NCBI GenBank assembly: GCA_032622095.1
Contig: CP136068.1
Span: 153,167,151 to 153,231,150, forward strand
From: Siphonodentalium dalli
Taxonomy: Eukaryota > Mollusca > Scaphopoda > Gadilida > Siphonodentaliidae
DNA length: 64,000 nt
Direction: 5' to 3'
The notes beneath the pieces were generated by a model that did no database searches, was not told the origin of the DNA, and saw nothing but the letters and a program-made list of their open reading frames with translations. Positions 11,686 through 23,610 of the stretch are shown here, one piece after another. The translations under genes were made by a program, and so were the position numbers. Numbering within the stretch: position 1 is the first letter of the stretch; each line of letters starts with the position of its first letter.

Positions 11686-12089
11686 GTCTATATGCGTTCT
11701 TTTGAGGAAATTCGCTATTTTGGTTAAGTGAAACAATGGTATGAGTTCAATGTTTGTTTGTATATAAGAAAGTATATTGAATTTTGGAGGCCGACAATTG
11801 TATCTATTTGAAGATTAAAAGTTGCTTGTGTGTATTTAGCTGTGCATGGTTCGTTAATTAGGCCAGCCTATTGTCATATTAGAACGTCTCCAATAACATA
11901 CAACCTCTCTGCAGTTAACATTGTGAATTTGGCAACAGTCCAAGCAGGCCCTCTAATGGAGCACTGTGAATTTGGCAACAGTCCAAGACACGTGGGGTAT
12001 AATAACTGAACACCTGTGGCCAACTTGATCTCCAGAATGTTTTTAAGTGGAAGGGACAGTGTAGTGGGGTGGGGGTGGAAGTTAGATTT

Positions 12090-12345
12090 TGAGTGTGTAT
12101 GATTCACAACTTTTGTAAAAAAAAGTTAATGCACATGTAGTTGGAAATTTCATACATTATTACACTACAACATAAAGGTTAAAATACATGGTTACCATTG
12201 CCTGGTATCCCAACTAGTAATTATTGTCCCCATTATGATGGGGACGGGGATCGAATGATGGAGGTATTTTGAGGGGGTGGGAGTCACAACTGTTATAAAG
12301 AATTTTAACAGTTGGAAATTTCATACATGATTACACTAACTTTTT
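12090..12345. repeat. Direct repeat around GTTGGAAATTTCATACAT
   Basis: Two copies (about 12080-12175 and 12255-12345) share a T/G-rich lead, CACAACTtttgTA-like text, GTTGGAAATTTCATACAT and TTACACTA. Confidence 0.4.
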
Positions 12346-12412
12346 GTCCCCATTTATTTTACTGCTGTCTTGTTTGTTACTGTATTCCTGATATTGAAAT
12401 AATAAAGAGCAT

Positions 12413-12690
12413 TTATTACGCCACCTGTGGTGTATCTAGCTGCTGAGATTTTGATATTGCGTGGTGGACAGGGCGAATGCATTGTGGGGCTTTTATTTAT
12501 AGAGTTGGAAATTCCGTTTATTTAAAAGTCGGAACTACGCGACCAGTAGGCCAAGCCAGTAAAACGGTTCGTTATAGGTGCTGGTTGTTATTGTTATTTT
12601 AACGGAATTCTGAGTTGGTCATTCGCGAAACCAATATATTTTATATTCTATAATTAAAACCGTGGGTATATAATATATGATCCTCTTTAT
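12413..12690. repeat. Dispersed repeats: sister of 10560-10650 joined to copy 2 of the 1250-1720 repeat
   Basis: 12413-12490 matches 10560-10650. 12500-12690 matches 1300-1680, including GAATTCTGAGTTGGTCATTC and ACCGTGGGTATATAAT. The two repeats are adjacent, so they may be parts of one larger family. Confidence 0.55.
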
Positions 12691-12755
12691 GGATTTTGTA
12701 GGAAGGTAAATTTAGCTAAAGCGGTGGGATATCTTGCAAGACAACACATTTCGGT

Positions 12756-13468
12756 TTGCGCTATAACTGCTCAATGTTTTAAGGTGTTACACAACGTCTG
12801 ATAAAAAGAGTTCTATCGGGAATATTCACACTATTTTTTCAGAGAACATGCATAGAGTAAACATAGTCCTATCGGACTATCGTAAAGTAGTTCCGTTTAA
12901 TTCGGGATTAATTAACCCTCAGACTGCCGAAACTGCCGACAATAAATTCGCTTGTTCGTGTCCGCCGAAAATCAAACTTGCCTGTTTAGAGGTCCCATTT
13001 TCGTGGCTAATGGTGATAGAATCACAATTTTTCAGTCAAGTTCATGGATAAATTACATTACACTTAATCGGCTTATGTCCGCGGCCATAAACCTGCGTTT
13101 TGATAACAATTTATTTGAGACAAACTGTTGCGCGGGTATCAGTCGGCGCTTATCGGTTGAAGTTATTATGATCGTGCAGCCTGCGCGTGCAACAAGTGTT
13201 CAAATACAACAGAAGAAAAAAATACTATGTCAAATAAATAACGTCATCAATGGACAGACACGTTTCATTTCCGCGGGACACGAAAAAGCGAATTTAATGT
13301 CGTCAGTTTCGGCAGTCTGAGGGGTTTAATTAATCTCCTTTACGATATCCCGATAGGACTATATTTACACTATGTTCTCTGAAAAAAAATGGTGTGAATA
13401 TTCCCGATAGAACTATTTTTATCAGACGTTTTGTAACACATTAAAACATTGAGCAGTTAGCGCAATTT
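12756..13468. mobile_element. Foldback element with terminal inverted repeats of about 200 bp
   Basis: The left arm (about 12756-12960) and right arm (about 13258-13468) are inverted copies. Paired landmarks are ACTGCTCAATGTTTTAA / TTAAAACATTGAGCAGT, ATCGGGAATATTCACAC / GTGTGAATATTCCCGAT and CAGACTGCCGAAACTG / CAGTTTCGGCAGTCTG. The 300-bp centre has no long domain-bearing frame. The long arms and lack of coding mark a foldback or MULE-like non-autonomous element. A target duplication was not fixed. Confidence 0.65.
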
Positions 13469-13857
13469 TCTGGAATTTCGGACTATTTCGTCTATAAAAA
13501 TACGATGAGCAACTGAAAATGTTTTTCAACATTCTGGAAGGGGTAGATGTCCAGGTATATATGTTTAAAATTTCACGCATAAACTATGACAGATAACAAA
13601 GTTATAATTAGTTTTATAGGCCCACCATAAATCCCCTATAATAAACGCATGCCTCCGTAAGCACATGGCTTTGCTGTGGATGCTTTCGTTCCCAGCATGC
13701 ATCATTCTCGCTATCTGTAAAATGTCTATGAACAATGGCTGTGCCACGCACTCTTAGCTTTGATCCGCATTTAGAAGCATTCTGGTGTGGCGAATGAGAA
13801 ACCTGCAGTAATTTATAAGCCGTAGTTCATTGTAATAATTTGAAGAATTACTTATCT

Positions 13858-13985
13858 TAACGGAATTCTGAGGCGGTCCATTCATGTAACCAATATATTT
13901 TATATTATGATTTATATTTATGGCTAATAATACGATCTTGGTGGCGTTACCATTTCTGACTATGGTTTTCTTGTCCTGTTGTGTC
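13858..13985. repeat. Dispersed repeat, diverged copy 3 of the 1250-1720 family
   Basis: TTAACGGAATTCTGAGGCGG, ACCAATATATTTTATATTAT, and GGCGTTACCATTTCTGACTA then GGTTTTCTTGT match 1590-1720. Confidence 0.5.
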
Positions 13986-15250
13986 TTCTGTGTAATAACA
14001 CGGAGACGGGATGAGTATTCTTCGGTGCTCAATACAGTGCTTGTATACTGAACTAACCATCGTCAGCATAACTAACGGAAATATCCCTCAAATATACTGC
14101 GACCATTTGGACCTCAGTTCCTGTCACCTCAGTCACATGCAGCTTGCATATCTTATGAAATGTCGAAATTCCTCTGACCTTAGCACTGGATTGAGTGTTT
14201 CTGCATGTTATAGGTTTAGTCCTGAGATTAACCAGAAGCACTTGAAGTTCTTCAACCGAGACATCCGTACTTGTTGAAGAGAACGATGTTGTTGAGTACC
14301 ACGCATTTTAAATTGCCGAGGCGAGTGCAAACGCACAAAAACATAATATATTATAGGAACTGTCACAAAATATAGCATTTTGACTTTTACGAACAAGTGC
14401 TAGTTTATTTTAAAAACAAGTGATACCTTATTTGTTCGGAAATACTCAATAGTAGTCTATAGCATTCTGACCTAAGTTGCCAGTCGGAGATTCGTGGCTC
14501 ACCAGTCCATACATCTAGGAGAATCCTTCGAATAACAACTTTTGTCAGAATGTTAAACAAAACAACTGTGAGTTTGGACACAAATGTGGTATCAGCTTCT
14601 ATGAAATATAGTATATATATGAGCCCAGGTATCTCCGTGAACATATGACAGTATGTTTTGATATTCTTTGGTAGTGAAATACTAACTGAGTGCATGTACC
14701 TTAAAATATTGAGACACATTAATAACATCGGTCGTGGACGCGCAAGCAAGTAAATACTACCAAAGTTGAATGCACACTATATGGTTGTATTCCACTACCA
14801 TGCACACAGCAAACAAATATTCTATCAGAAACCGCACGAAGGATAATTTCGAGTGCTTTGTTTACATTAAATTCAAGAAAGTCAAACAACTTCATGGTTT
14901 CACGTAATAGGATGGAACGCGATCAATGACAAAACACCGAACAGGATTTGGAATAGCGTGTAATAAATCATTTCTTGAAGAATAGCTCGTGTATGTGTCA
15001 AACGAAACCTTGCTGTTTGTCTCAACCGAATGGGTTTTTTCTTCGTTTCTCAATGAATATGGATAACATTTGAAATGTATGTCCGGATTGGTATAGTAAA
15101 TACGTTTTAATAACTCAATGTTTCAATTGTTTTAGTTTTCATTTTGTATGTGCTTATTTTATTGAAAGATACTTTTAGTTAAGGAAATGGCTTCGGTTGG
15201 TATTAAGCTCAAGTACACGTAACGGCACACCCGAGATGTGGACTCCACTA
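13986..15250. other. No recognisable gene
   Basis: Several frames of 60-114 codons on both strands (for example 14405-14749, - strand) show no domain, and the 14011-14277 frame overlaps others on the opposite strand. They are treated as chance openings. Confidence 0.4.
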
Positions 15251-15254
15251 CTGT

Positions 15255-15512
15255 CAGCACAGTCTGTTCTCCCAAAAACCAGCACATTATCTGCTTATAC
15301 TACAATTTTATTTAGGTCGATAATCTGCTTAGAATCCTCCTTTTGAGTCGATAATGAACTGAAAATGAGAGTGTTTTAGTCAAATTATCGACTCGTACAG
15401 TCTGTTCGCCCGAAAACCAGCACATTGCCTGCTTATAATATAATCTGTTTAGAATCGCCTAATTTTGAGTCGATACTGAACTAAAAATGATAGCGATTTA
15501 GTCACATTATCA
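15255..15512. repeat. Imperfect tandem duplication, about 140-bp period
   Basis: Two copies begin CAGTCTGTTCTCCCAAAAAC / CAGTCTGTTCGCCCGAAAAC and share CCAGCACATT, CTGCTTATA and TTTTGAGTCGATAATGAACT / TTTTGAGTCGATACTGAACT. Confidence 0.6.
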
Positions 15513-16751
15513 TTATGTGCGGACAATGACACAAATAAGCCAACTGACGACTTATACGCTCTTTACTTTGTGCTTTCACTGTAAAACGGAATAACGGATA
15601 TGAGTCCATTATCTGCTTATTTCAGAATCAAATGATCACAAACAACATATAGTCTTCGTTAGGTATGCATGCCTTTGTGTATAAGGGGAGATATGACAAG
15701 TCATGCATCTCATAAGTCTCCGTATCTCGAATTATAAACATTATAGCAGGGCGATAACATCACTATAAATTGGGTTCCATTTCCTCCAAATTGACATAAA
15801 AGATGCTTAAAATTGTCCAAATTGGCATTCAAGCTTTTATAATTCAACCAGTCTAAGTTAACTACAAACCCCAACATATAAATATCGGCATGAATATGAG
15901 TGTATACTATGTTAAGACAGACTGTAATTCACCATGAATGCGGAACTATTCGTAAGGTTTTCTGGGAAATGTTTTTGGAAATCAACAGGAGAATAATAAT
16001 TTCAATTAGCTTGAAGATTAAATATGGCACATTCGCTTTCGTATTGGGACAATATGTGATGCAAATTTATTTCGTGCTTTTGCTGAATTATACATCCAAA
16101 GAAATGTCAGATAATATATTGAACTAAATCCCCCCCCCCCCCCAGGTTCCATCTAATATTGCATTTTTTTTCTGTGCACAGTAGTGAGAGAAAACGCTCT
16201 TTATTGATACTATTTTAGGAATAGTCTAATACTGAACGCTCTTTTCTGTTCCATGCTACGTACATGGCTCTTGTTCGTTTGGGACCCAAGATACCGTGTT
16301 TAGACACCGTGTTTAAAGTTGTATTTTTTGATGACTTCAGTGCGTCTTTCTGTGATATATAATGCTCGTATAAAGGTAATTTAAGTATGTATCGACCTAA
16401 TTAGATACCGGGAACAATTCAAAAGCAATAATATTAGGTGTATTTTTTGATACTTTAGATACTGGTAGATTTTAACTCCCCGCCATAATGGGAGTCAATT
16501 ACATTGTGGACATGCGAAACACTTGGTGCTAAGGGTAAATAATATAAAGAAAATTATCTTTCCCATAATCTTCGCGGAGCATGCATGTAGAACCCAGATC
16601 ACCTGAGTGACGGTAGGTGGGTGTGTATAAACGAAATGAAATGGAAAGGAACAACAAATATGTATCTCTATAATATAAGGAACTGACGAGACACCCAATG
16701 TGGCCGAATAGAACCTGTCAATTTGATAAGCTCATAAAGTTAGGCAAATAA
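15513..16751. other. No recognisable gene; includes a poly-C tract
   Basis: Short frames only. A run of about 15 C lies at 16130-16143. A dispersed repeat at 16185-16290 is listed separately. Confidence 0.4.
16185..16290. repeat. Dispersed repeat, sister of 53966-54067
   Basis: Both carry a CTCTTTATT block, then TAGGAATAG, AACGCTC, TGTTCCATGC and CGTTTGGGACCCAA in the same order. The CTCTTTAT motif also occurs in the AGATACGG TTAA family, so this may be a fragment of a related element. Confidence 0.5.
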
Positions 16752-19700
16752 TCTATATCTATATTTGCGAATGTCTGTCTGTCTGTCTGTCTGTGTTCTA
16801 TAGAAATTCACAGGGGACCATCTAGATGATGCCAAAGGGGTCTACTAGGAGTAGCTTTTTACGAGAAAGATAATGGTCGGGGTTAGAATTTTCTAAAGTG
16901 ACGTCGTTGTTGTCAGGGGCAGAAAAGGGGGAGGGGCAGAAAAATAAATTGTCGCCGATTGCCACCAAACTTATATATAATAATCCCCATGATATCAGGA
17001 ATCTAATGGTGTGGTTTAAATATGGCAAAAGTCGCGCCGTTCGCGTCAGGGGTGCCCGGAAGGGGGAGGGGCAGATTTTTTTCTGTCGCCGATTTCCACC
17101 AAACTTATATATAATCATCCCCATGATATGAAAAAACCCACGGTGTGGTTTAAAAGTGGCGTCGTTCGAGTCAGGGGTGCACGGAAGGGGAGAGGGGCAC
17201 CAAAATTGAAAAACTAATTTTAGCGCCGATCTCCACCAAATTGATATATATTCTTCTTCATTATACAAGGAATCAAATTGTGCGCTTTAACAACGCCAAA
17301 TTGTTGTCTTTTTGTTGAGAGATTGGGAGGGGGTGGGCACTAAATTTGATAATAATTAGTTTAGTCGCCGATTGCCACCACACTTATACAATTCATCCCC
17401 ATGGTATGAGGAGTCTAATGGTGTTGCTTATATATATCTGCCAAATGTGGCCTCATTCGAGTCAGGGTTGCATTGAAAGGGACAGGGCACCAAAATTGAT
17501 GCACAATTTTTTTGCGCCAATTTCCACCAAATTGATACACGTTCTTATCCAAGATACGAGGAATCTAATCGTGTGATTTAAAGACGCCATAGTGGTGCTG
17601 TTTGTTTGAGAGATGGGGGTGTGGATTGGCACCAAATTTGATAAAAACAATTGTTTAGTCGCCGATTATCACCAAACTTATAAACAATGATCTCCATGAT
17701 ATCAGGAGTATTATCGTGTGGTTTAAGGATGTCATAATTTGGGCCATTCGAGTCAGTGGTGTATAGAGATGAGAGGGACACAACAAATTATATCTATATG
17801 TTTAGTGACGATTTCCACCAGATTGATACATATTCTTCTCTGTGATACGAGGAATCTTATCGTGTCGTTTAGATACACCAAATTTGTGCCCTATGGGTGA
17901 GAGATATGGGGACCTTAAATGTGATACGAATTTGTATACTCGCCAATTTTCACCAATTTCATATATATGCATCTCTAATCTCTAATGAGTCTTAGTGTGT
18001 GCAGCCTGGGACTGAAATAGGGACGGGGGTCACCAAGACTGATACAAAATATTTTTAGTACTAATTACCATCAAATTCAGACACGTTCTTCTCAAATGAT
18101 ACAAGAAATAAAATCGTGCTGTCTGTCTGTCTGTCTTTCTGTCTGTCTGTGTGCGTTCTATATATAACTTTACGCGGTACAATCGAGATGGCACCAAGGC
18201 GTTCTAAGAGGGGTAACTGTTTACAAGGAAGATAACGGTGCGGGTAAAATTTTTCTAAAATGACGCTGTTGGTGTCAGGGGAAGAAAAGGGGGAGGTCGG
18301 CAAAATTAAAAATATATCGTGAAATAGTTTTGTCGCCGATTTCCACTAAACGAATACATAATCACCTTCGCAATATGGCGTTGTTCGAGTCAACGTTGCA
18401 TCAACAATTGATTTAAAAAACTATTTCTAGCCCAGATTTCCACCTAATTGATATATTATTCTTCTCTATGATACGAGGAATATCATCGTGTGATTTAAAG
18501 ACGTCATATTGTTGTCAGTTGGGTGAGAGATATGGGTCATAACTATTCTCAGAATTTGTTTAGTTGCTGAATACCACCAAACATATATATAATCATCGCC
18601 AGTATATCATGCATCCATGACTGACAATGAGTCTAATGGGAATGGTTTAAATGTGTCAAAAGAGGCAAACACTGGTACACATTTATTTGGCACCAATTTC
18701 CACCGAATTCATACACGTTTTTCTCTATTGATATACCATGAATTAAATCACATTTTGTGTCGTTTGCGTCGCGGATGGCGAGCGGATATGCACTATCATT
18801 GATAAGATTGCTATTCGCCTCTATCCAAATATAAGTTATATACAGTCACCCAGGCCATCTCCATATCATTTTAAGTAGTTTTGGACGTTCACATTTCTCA
18901 ATCCCGACATATGGTTACCCACTTAAGTCACTTGAACAATTATATCTTCTTAACTGTCATATTTATATGGGAATATGGGAATAGCAATCAGGGCATTCAC
19001 AAAATGAGCTAGCAAAAAGAGATACATAGAAGAAGCATTAAACGTACATTTATCATTCTATTGAAGAGATACATATATTCGTGCAAACTGAGAGACACCG
19101 AACCGTCAGAGGATTGCATATATATTATAACAAAATTGAATCTGTTCCATTCAATACAGCTTCCACAAAAAAGTTACAATTTGTCAAGAGATATGGAAGG
19201 CCTATTCAAAAATAGTGGTCACAGTGTGCAGTCAAATATGGTTTCTTCTGATATACAACAAAACGCACAAAACGCATAAGACTATTCAGGATCCTCCCAA
19301 TACTGCACATCTGACAAGTGTTTTGTAACAGACTCCTCGACTGACATAAACAACTCAAAATCTCGCTCTGTGCCTGGCACATGTAGCTAATATTTATGCG
19401 CATCAACATTTCGTTTAAACTGAGAATATTTAGCCAATATATAGCACCATGAACAGAGGAGCACCTGGAAATTTCTGCATCTTCATGGAGATAGCCAGGT
19501 GTCCTCGAGAACTTAGTTCAACCCACTAAATTGATTGATACATCTCAATATTTAAAACCCAATTATCATCTTTTATCGAACTAATGTGTGTATGATGTTC
19601 ATGTATCATATTATAACGTCTAATGTATACGCAGTTGTAAATAAATACATACTTCGTTATTGTTGGAACGGATTAATCGCGACAAACAGAATGACAATTG

Positions 19701-19889
19701 ACAAGGTGAGCCACTACTTATATCCCATGACTGTAATAATCGTGTTTTATGATGCTATTTGAATATACAATTTATGAGAAAACGTATAACACTTTTCAGC
19801 AAGAGCATTCTCTATCCCCAACAAATATCCACAGCATACAGAGGGTTTCTCATCGCATTAACCTGGGCAACGCCGGGTAACCCTGCTAG
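16752..19889 (+). mobile_element. Candidate non-autonomous Helitron, about 3.1 kb
   Basis: The 5' end reads TCTATATCTATATTTGCGAA followed by a (TGTC)n run, the usual look of invertebrate Helitron 5' ends. The base before TC is A. The 3' end has a short hairpin (ACCTGGGCAACGCCGGGT, 19861-19878) followed by CCCTGCTAG, so it closes in CTAG, and the next base is T. Helitrons insert between A and T without target duplication, end in CTRR and have a hairpin about 10 bp before the end. All these fit. No Rep or helicase frame is present. A second (CTGT)n lead at 18118-18155, followed by text matching 16800-16950, points to an internal duplication of about 1.35 kb. Confidence 0.65.
16850..18760. repeat. 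Complex tandem array inside the Helitron, units of about 140-150 bp
   Basis: About a dozen diverged units repeat the phrase GTCGCCGATTTCCACCAAAC then TATATATAATCATCCCC, ATGATATCAGGAATCTAAT, GTGTGGTTTAAA and GTCAGGGGTGC then GGAAGGGGGAGGGGCA. Alternate units differ (CACCAAATTGATACA versus CACCAAACTTATATA), which gives a two-unit higher-order pattern of about 290 bp. The long frames in this zone are repeat translations. Confidence 0.65.
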
Positions 19890-19924
19890 TAAGCCATAAA
19901 CGTTACACTACATGCACATAAGGG

Positions 19925-20350
19925 TTAAACCTTTGCCCAACAGAACGGCCCTGTGCCAATGCATTCTCTTATATATGCGAGTCGACCATAGGTCGCCTCG
20001 CATATATAAGAGAATGCGTTGGCTTAACACATTAAAAATGATAAAATTGTCAAAGAATGTAGAAAAATATTATAAAAATTGTTTAAAAATGTAAGAAAAA
20101 ATTATAAAATTGTTAAAGAATGTAAGAAAAATTCTCTTATATATGCGAGGCCGCATATATGCGTGGTCGACTCGCATATATAAGAGAATGCATTGGCACA
20201 GGGTATAACTGTAACCATCACAATGTGGTCAATGAACCGGTTCCAATGATATCCATATTTGTATGGTGTTAATGAGACAGAACGATGATATTTTAGGCTG
20301 TTGAAGCTTTATTTGGGCGTTTTTGGCCGTTTTGTTGGGTAAAGGGTTAA
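19925..20350. mobile_element. TTAA miniature element with paired hairpins, copy A
   Basis: TTAA at 19925 and 20347. The right end, inverted, reads CCCTTTACCCAACAAAACGG; the left is slightly decayed (ACCTTTGCCCAACAGAACGG). Inside are two hairpins of the shared module, 19955-20023 and 20131-20197, around an AT-rich spacer. The inner text (ATGGATATCATTGGAACCGG in reverse, and a GTTACAGTTATACCC counterpart) matches copies at 52126, 53249 and 60191. TTAA target and CCC termini fit piggyBac-like elements. Confidence 0.75.
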
Positions 20351-21539
20351 CATATAATTATATCAATAATAACTGAAGGAAATTGAAATATGTAGGCTGT
20401 CAATATAATATGACCAATATCGATTTAATATGGAACAACAAAATAGTGTTGCTTCTCCTCAGACATATAACGCGAGCAGTTAGTGTATAGAGTGACTGCC
20501 CTTATATCGATAGAGTTGTTTCATTCACCTGAGATTAGAGAATTTGAATAAATTAATATGGATGATCGTGATATAACTGGGAGGGACCGATGTCACTATA
20601 TTCCACCCATATTGGACGCACTGTTAACCGGTATTCAGGATCCAAACCCCCTGTTTTAAGTGGTACACTCATGTATTCGGGATTCAAGTAAATAAGGCTG
20701 GTTACCTACTTTGGTGGCGACAAATTGTGTATTTAATGGCTAAAAATGGGCCATTTTCCATGTCTATTTCTATTAAGCGGGCACTAAAGCGGGTTTTACT
20801 ATATCTAGACCTATTAAAGAAACGTGTGTTAAAATAAAATAGTCGCCCCTTATGTTGTGTTATTGAATGTAATTATCACAAATTTAGTCAAAAACGGATA
20901 TAAGATAAATTTCACTACAGTGTGTTCGTTTTATTAACCTGGTATGCATGTAGACACTATACATAATAGTTATTGTCAAATGCATGTGCCATTTCAATAC
21001 GTACTTACATCTTTTTTCACTGGTTATATACTCAATAAATTGTCCCCTGCCGAACAAGTCACCACCACCTTGACAAACAGGTACAGGGTTAAAGTTTTGG
21101 AAATAAATCCGATGCTAAAAATTGTGTTCTACTCGTTTAACGACAAATTATTGGTAAGAATATCAACTCAAAATCCAGTGGAATTGTTCATTTGAAGAAG
21201 GCTGCTCTTAATACTGAAAAACTGTAGATGTTATGAAATGTTCGTTTGAAGTTTCCGAAGATGTCTAGGAGTACAAATTAAAACAAAATCAAACAAAAAA
21301 TACCGTATATGACAAAAAATTAACCAAACGAAAGATAGAAACATACACGTGGATAATCAGGTCGAGCACAACCTGAATTTAACTATTATAGGTAAATATG
21401 AATTTGATACAAGAGGCATAACGTGTCTGTACGTGTGCGTGGATATGGATACAAGCATCTATTCTATTATTTATACTGATACCTGTTTTAGGGGGTAGCA
21501 TGAAGACAGCCCGATAGGGCTAGGCTAGCCCCGACAATA
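20351..21539. other. No recognisable gene
   Basis: The 83-codon + frame at 20944-21195 has no domain, signal peptide or splice support. No clear repeat. Confidence 0.4.
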
Positions 21540-21840
21540 TACTGCTTTATATATGTTATACGCAGATGCCCTTTCGACCCGACCCATATGGAGAGTTGTG
21601 CAATGTTCCTCAAAGTTTACGAATAAACCTGGCCCCAACAGCGGCTGTATATATATGATGGATTCCTGTGCTCCTCTGTGTTCCTTGCGTAATCCCACCG
21701 TGAGTTATTGTAGCACCTCCAACAAAGAGTATTCATTAGTCGACCCCAATGTAGTTACTTCTATAATGATCCACTGGGGTCGAATGATTCCTAATTTGAT
21801 CGTTTGAATACTGGCGATTGTTACTCCCTCAACACACTTC
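21540..21840. repeat. Dispersed repeat, sister of 58985-59300
   Basis: CCCTTTCGACCCGACCCATA, GTAATCCCACCGTGAGTTAT, TGTAGCACCTCCAACAAAGA and TTCATTAGTCGA have close counterparts in the same order at 58990-59200. Confidence 0.6.
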
Positions 21841-22098
21841 CATCATGCGTTGTTTCGTTTCCATCTAAAATTTAAATCTCTTTTGAATTTCTTGAAGTGG
21901 TCACCATCAGTAAGAATTGTTACCGATGTCCATTCCGTCTCCAGCAGTGAACATCAAAAGCAATGAGAGTTAGATGTGTCAGAGAATGAAGTCTCGACAT
22001 GATGGACGATATGCGCGATACCTGTGAACGGGTCGTTTCTACGATTCAAAATGTTATACGTGACCGTCTGTTTGTTGTGGTCTCCTTATATTAAGGTT

Positions 22099-22219
22099 TC
22101 GCGAACATATAGACCACCAAGGCGTCACATGCGAACACGTCGCGAACATATAGTCGAACAAGGCGTCACATGCGAACACGTCGCGAACATATAGACCACC
22201 AAGGCGTCACATGCGAACA
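22099..22219. repeat. Three-copy 41-bp tandem repeat
   Basis: The unit starts TCGCGAACATATAGACCACC and continues AAGGCGTCACATGCGAACAC. Units one and three are identical where complete; unit two has TCGAAC in place of ACCACC. Confidence 0.8.
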
Positions 22220-22279
22220 GATGGAAAATAATATTATGCAGAAGGAGTCCTATTCAGTGGTGTGAACGTTCAGATAATT

Positions 22280-22342
22280 AGTTTGTTGGACATATTATCT
22301 GCACACTTCCTAAGGGAACTACTCGTCAATTAGCATTTAGTA
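22280..22342. mobile_element. Diverged fragment of the 62034-62273 element
   Basis: AGTTTGTTGGACATATTATC through CTTCCTAAGGGAACTACTCG to GCATTTAGTA matches, in reverse, the left half of the element at 62034 and the satellite at 33977-34720. Confidence 0.5.
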
Positions 22343-23234
22343 AAGGAAGGATTGTCTTTCATGCTTTCTTATTCTAGTCTCTTAATTTGTTCTACTGATG
22401 TTGTGTTTGTTTATGTTTATTTTAATGTATATAATCCATTTCAACGTCACATCAAGATGAAAACCAAATCTGCTTTTACCATTTATAATATCTAAACTAA
22501 ACATATAGGAAAACTAGGTGCACAATACTTTAAAAACTTAACAGGCCTGGTGCATATAGAAGGGATAAATAGTGCGGGTGTATAGTTTAAGAGAATTATA
22601 TCGAAATGTGATAATGATCGAGATATACAATGGACAGTATATGTCCGTATTGATTACGTTACATCTGAATTGGCATCGTCGTTTATATATATATTTAATA
22701 TAAACCACGATAAACTGTATAAACCCCTGATATGTCAAATGGGCCGCGCGTCAGGCGATTTATTAAGACACGAATTTCCACCCCAACAAAAAACACGAGA
22801 GTGCATGGGGTCATCTTGGATTTCAAAATAGCGGGAAAATTAACCACGATAATGCTTCACAATCAGAAAAATGCAAATCAAATCAATGAGCTTAGATTTT
22901 GTGAATATAAATCCGGACTAAGAGCAAAAACTACATAACCAGCATAGCCGCAAAGACTTCATACTGAACTATATATTGAACCCCTGCACAAAACATCTGG
23001 AGCTACGAGTTTGTGTCAATATGCTTCGATGAAGGCTTTTAAAACGAATAATGCAAATGCGATGAGTAAAGAGTTATCTTCCGTTAAAGCGATGTCGGTA
23101 ATATGTACAAACCGGATGATCTCAAGTGTTGATTTATGTCACAATATATTGATATGGCTAGAGAGATTATGGCAATAATTGTGACTAATTAAGAATAAGA
23201 GGAAATAAAATATAAGAGGAGAGTGATGTATGTT
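22343..23234. other. No recognisable gene
   Basis: Short frames without domains; no repeat boundary. Confidence 0.4.
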
Positions 23235-23345
23235 ATGGAGATGTGTGGAGAAAGAGAGAACGAGAGAGCAAAAAGAGCAGATATAGAGAGAGAGAGAGGG
23301 AGAGAGAGAGAGAGAGCGAGAGAGAGAGAGAGAGAGCGCGCACAC
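23235..23345. repeat. (GA)n microsatellite
   Basis: An interrupted AGAGAG tract of about 100 bp with GAGAGC and GAAAGA interruptions. The Ser/Leu-rich and Glu/Arg-rich frames across it are repeat translations. Confidence 0.9.
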
Positions 23346-23519
23346 GAGAGAGTGGTGTGGGCGTGTATACGCGCTCATCATAATACCTATATATCGACAG
23401 TATATACATGTATGTGCATATCCCTTTCATGGCTGTAGATGCACTGGTCCTATATTAAAGATTCACAAGGAGCATTGCATATACAGGAAAATACACTGTT
23501 TTACAAGGTCAATGTAATG

Positions 23520-23577
23520 TTGTTAGGCAAATGTATGGGAGACTCGTATATATAAGAGAATGCACCGGAACAGGGTT
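23520..23577. repeat. Decayed copy of the shared hairpin module
   Basis: TGTTGTTAGGCAAATGTATG then GACTCGTATATATAAGAGAA and TGCACCGGAACAGGG match the second hairpin of the elements at 35593 and 62542 with several changes. AAGGGTTAA, a TTAA-element end, occurs at 24942-24950 just past the CAGGGG transposon. That transposon therefore probably inserted into an old hairpin element. Confidence 0.5.
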
Positions 23578-23610
23578 TTCGCAAAATTTCAGGAAGATCT
23601 AGTCATGGAA

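Noticed and set aside
16822-17268. 148-codon - strand frame, among the longest in the window
   Set aside because: It lies wholly in the Helitron's tandem array and repeats its own text with the DNA period; no domain.
23139-23438. Ser/Leu-rich and Glu/Arg-rich frames
   Set aside because: Translations of the (GA)n microsatellite.
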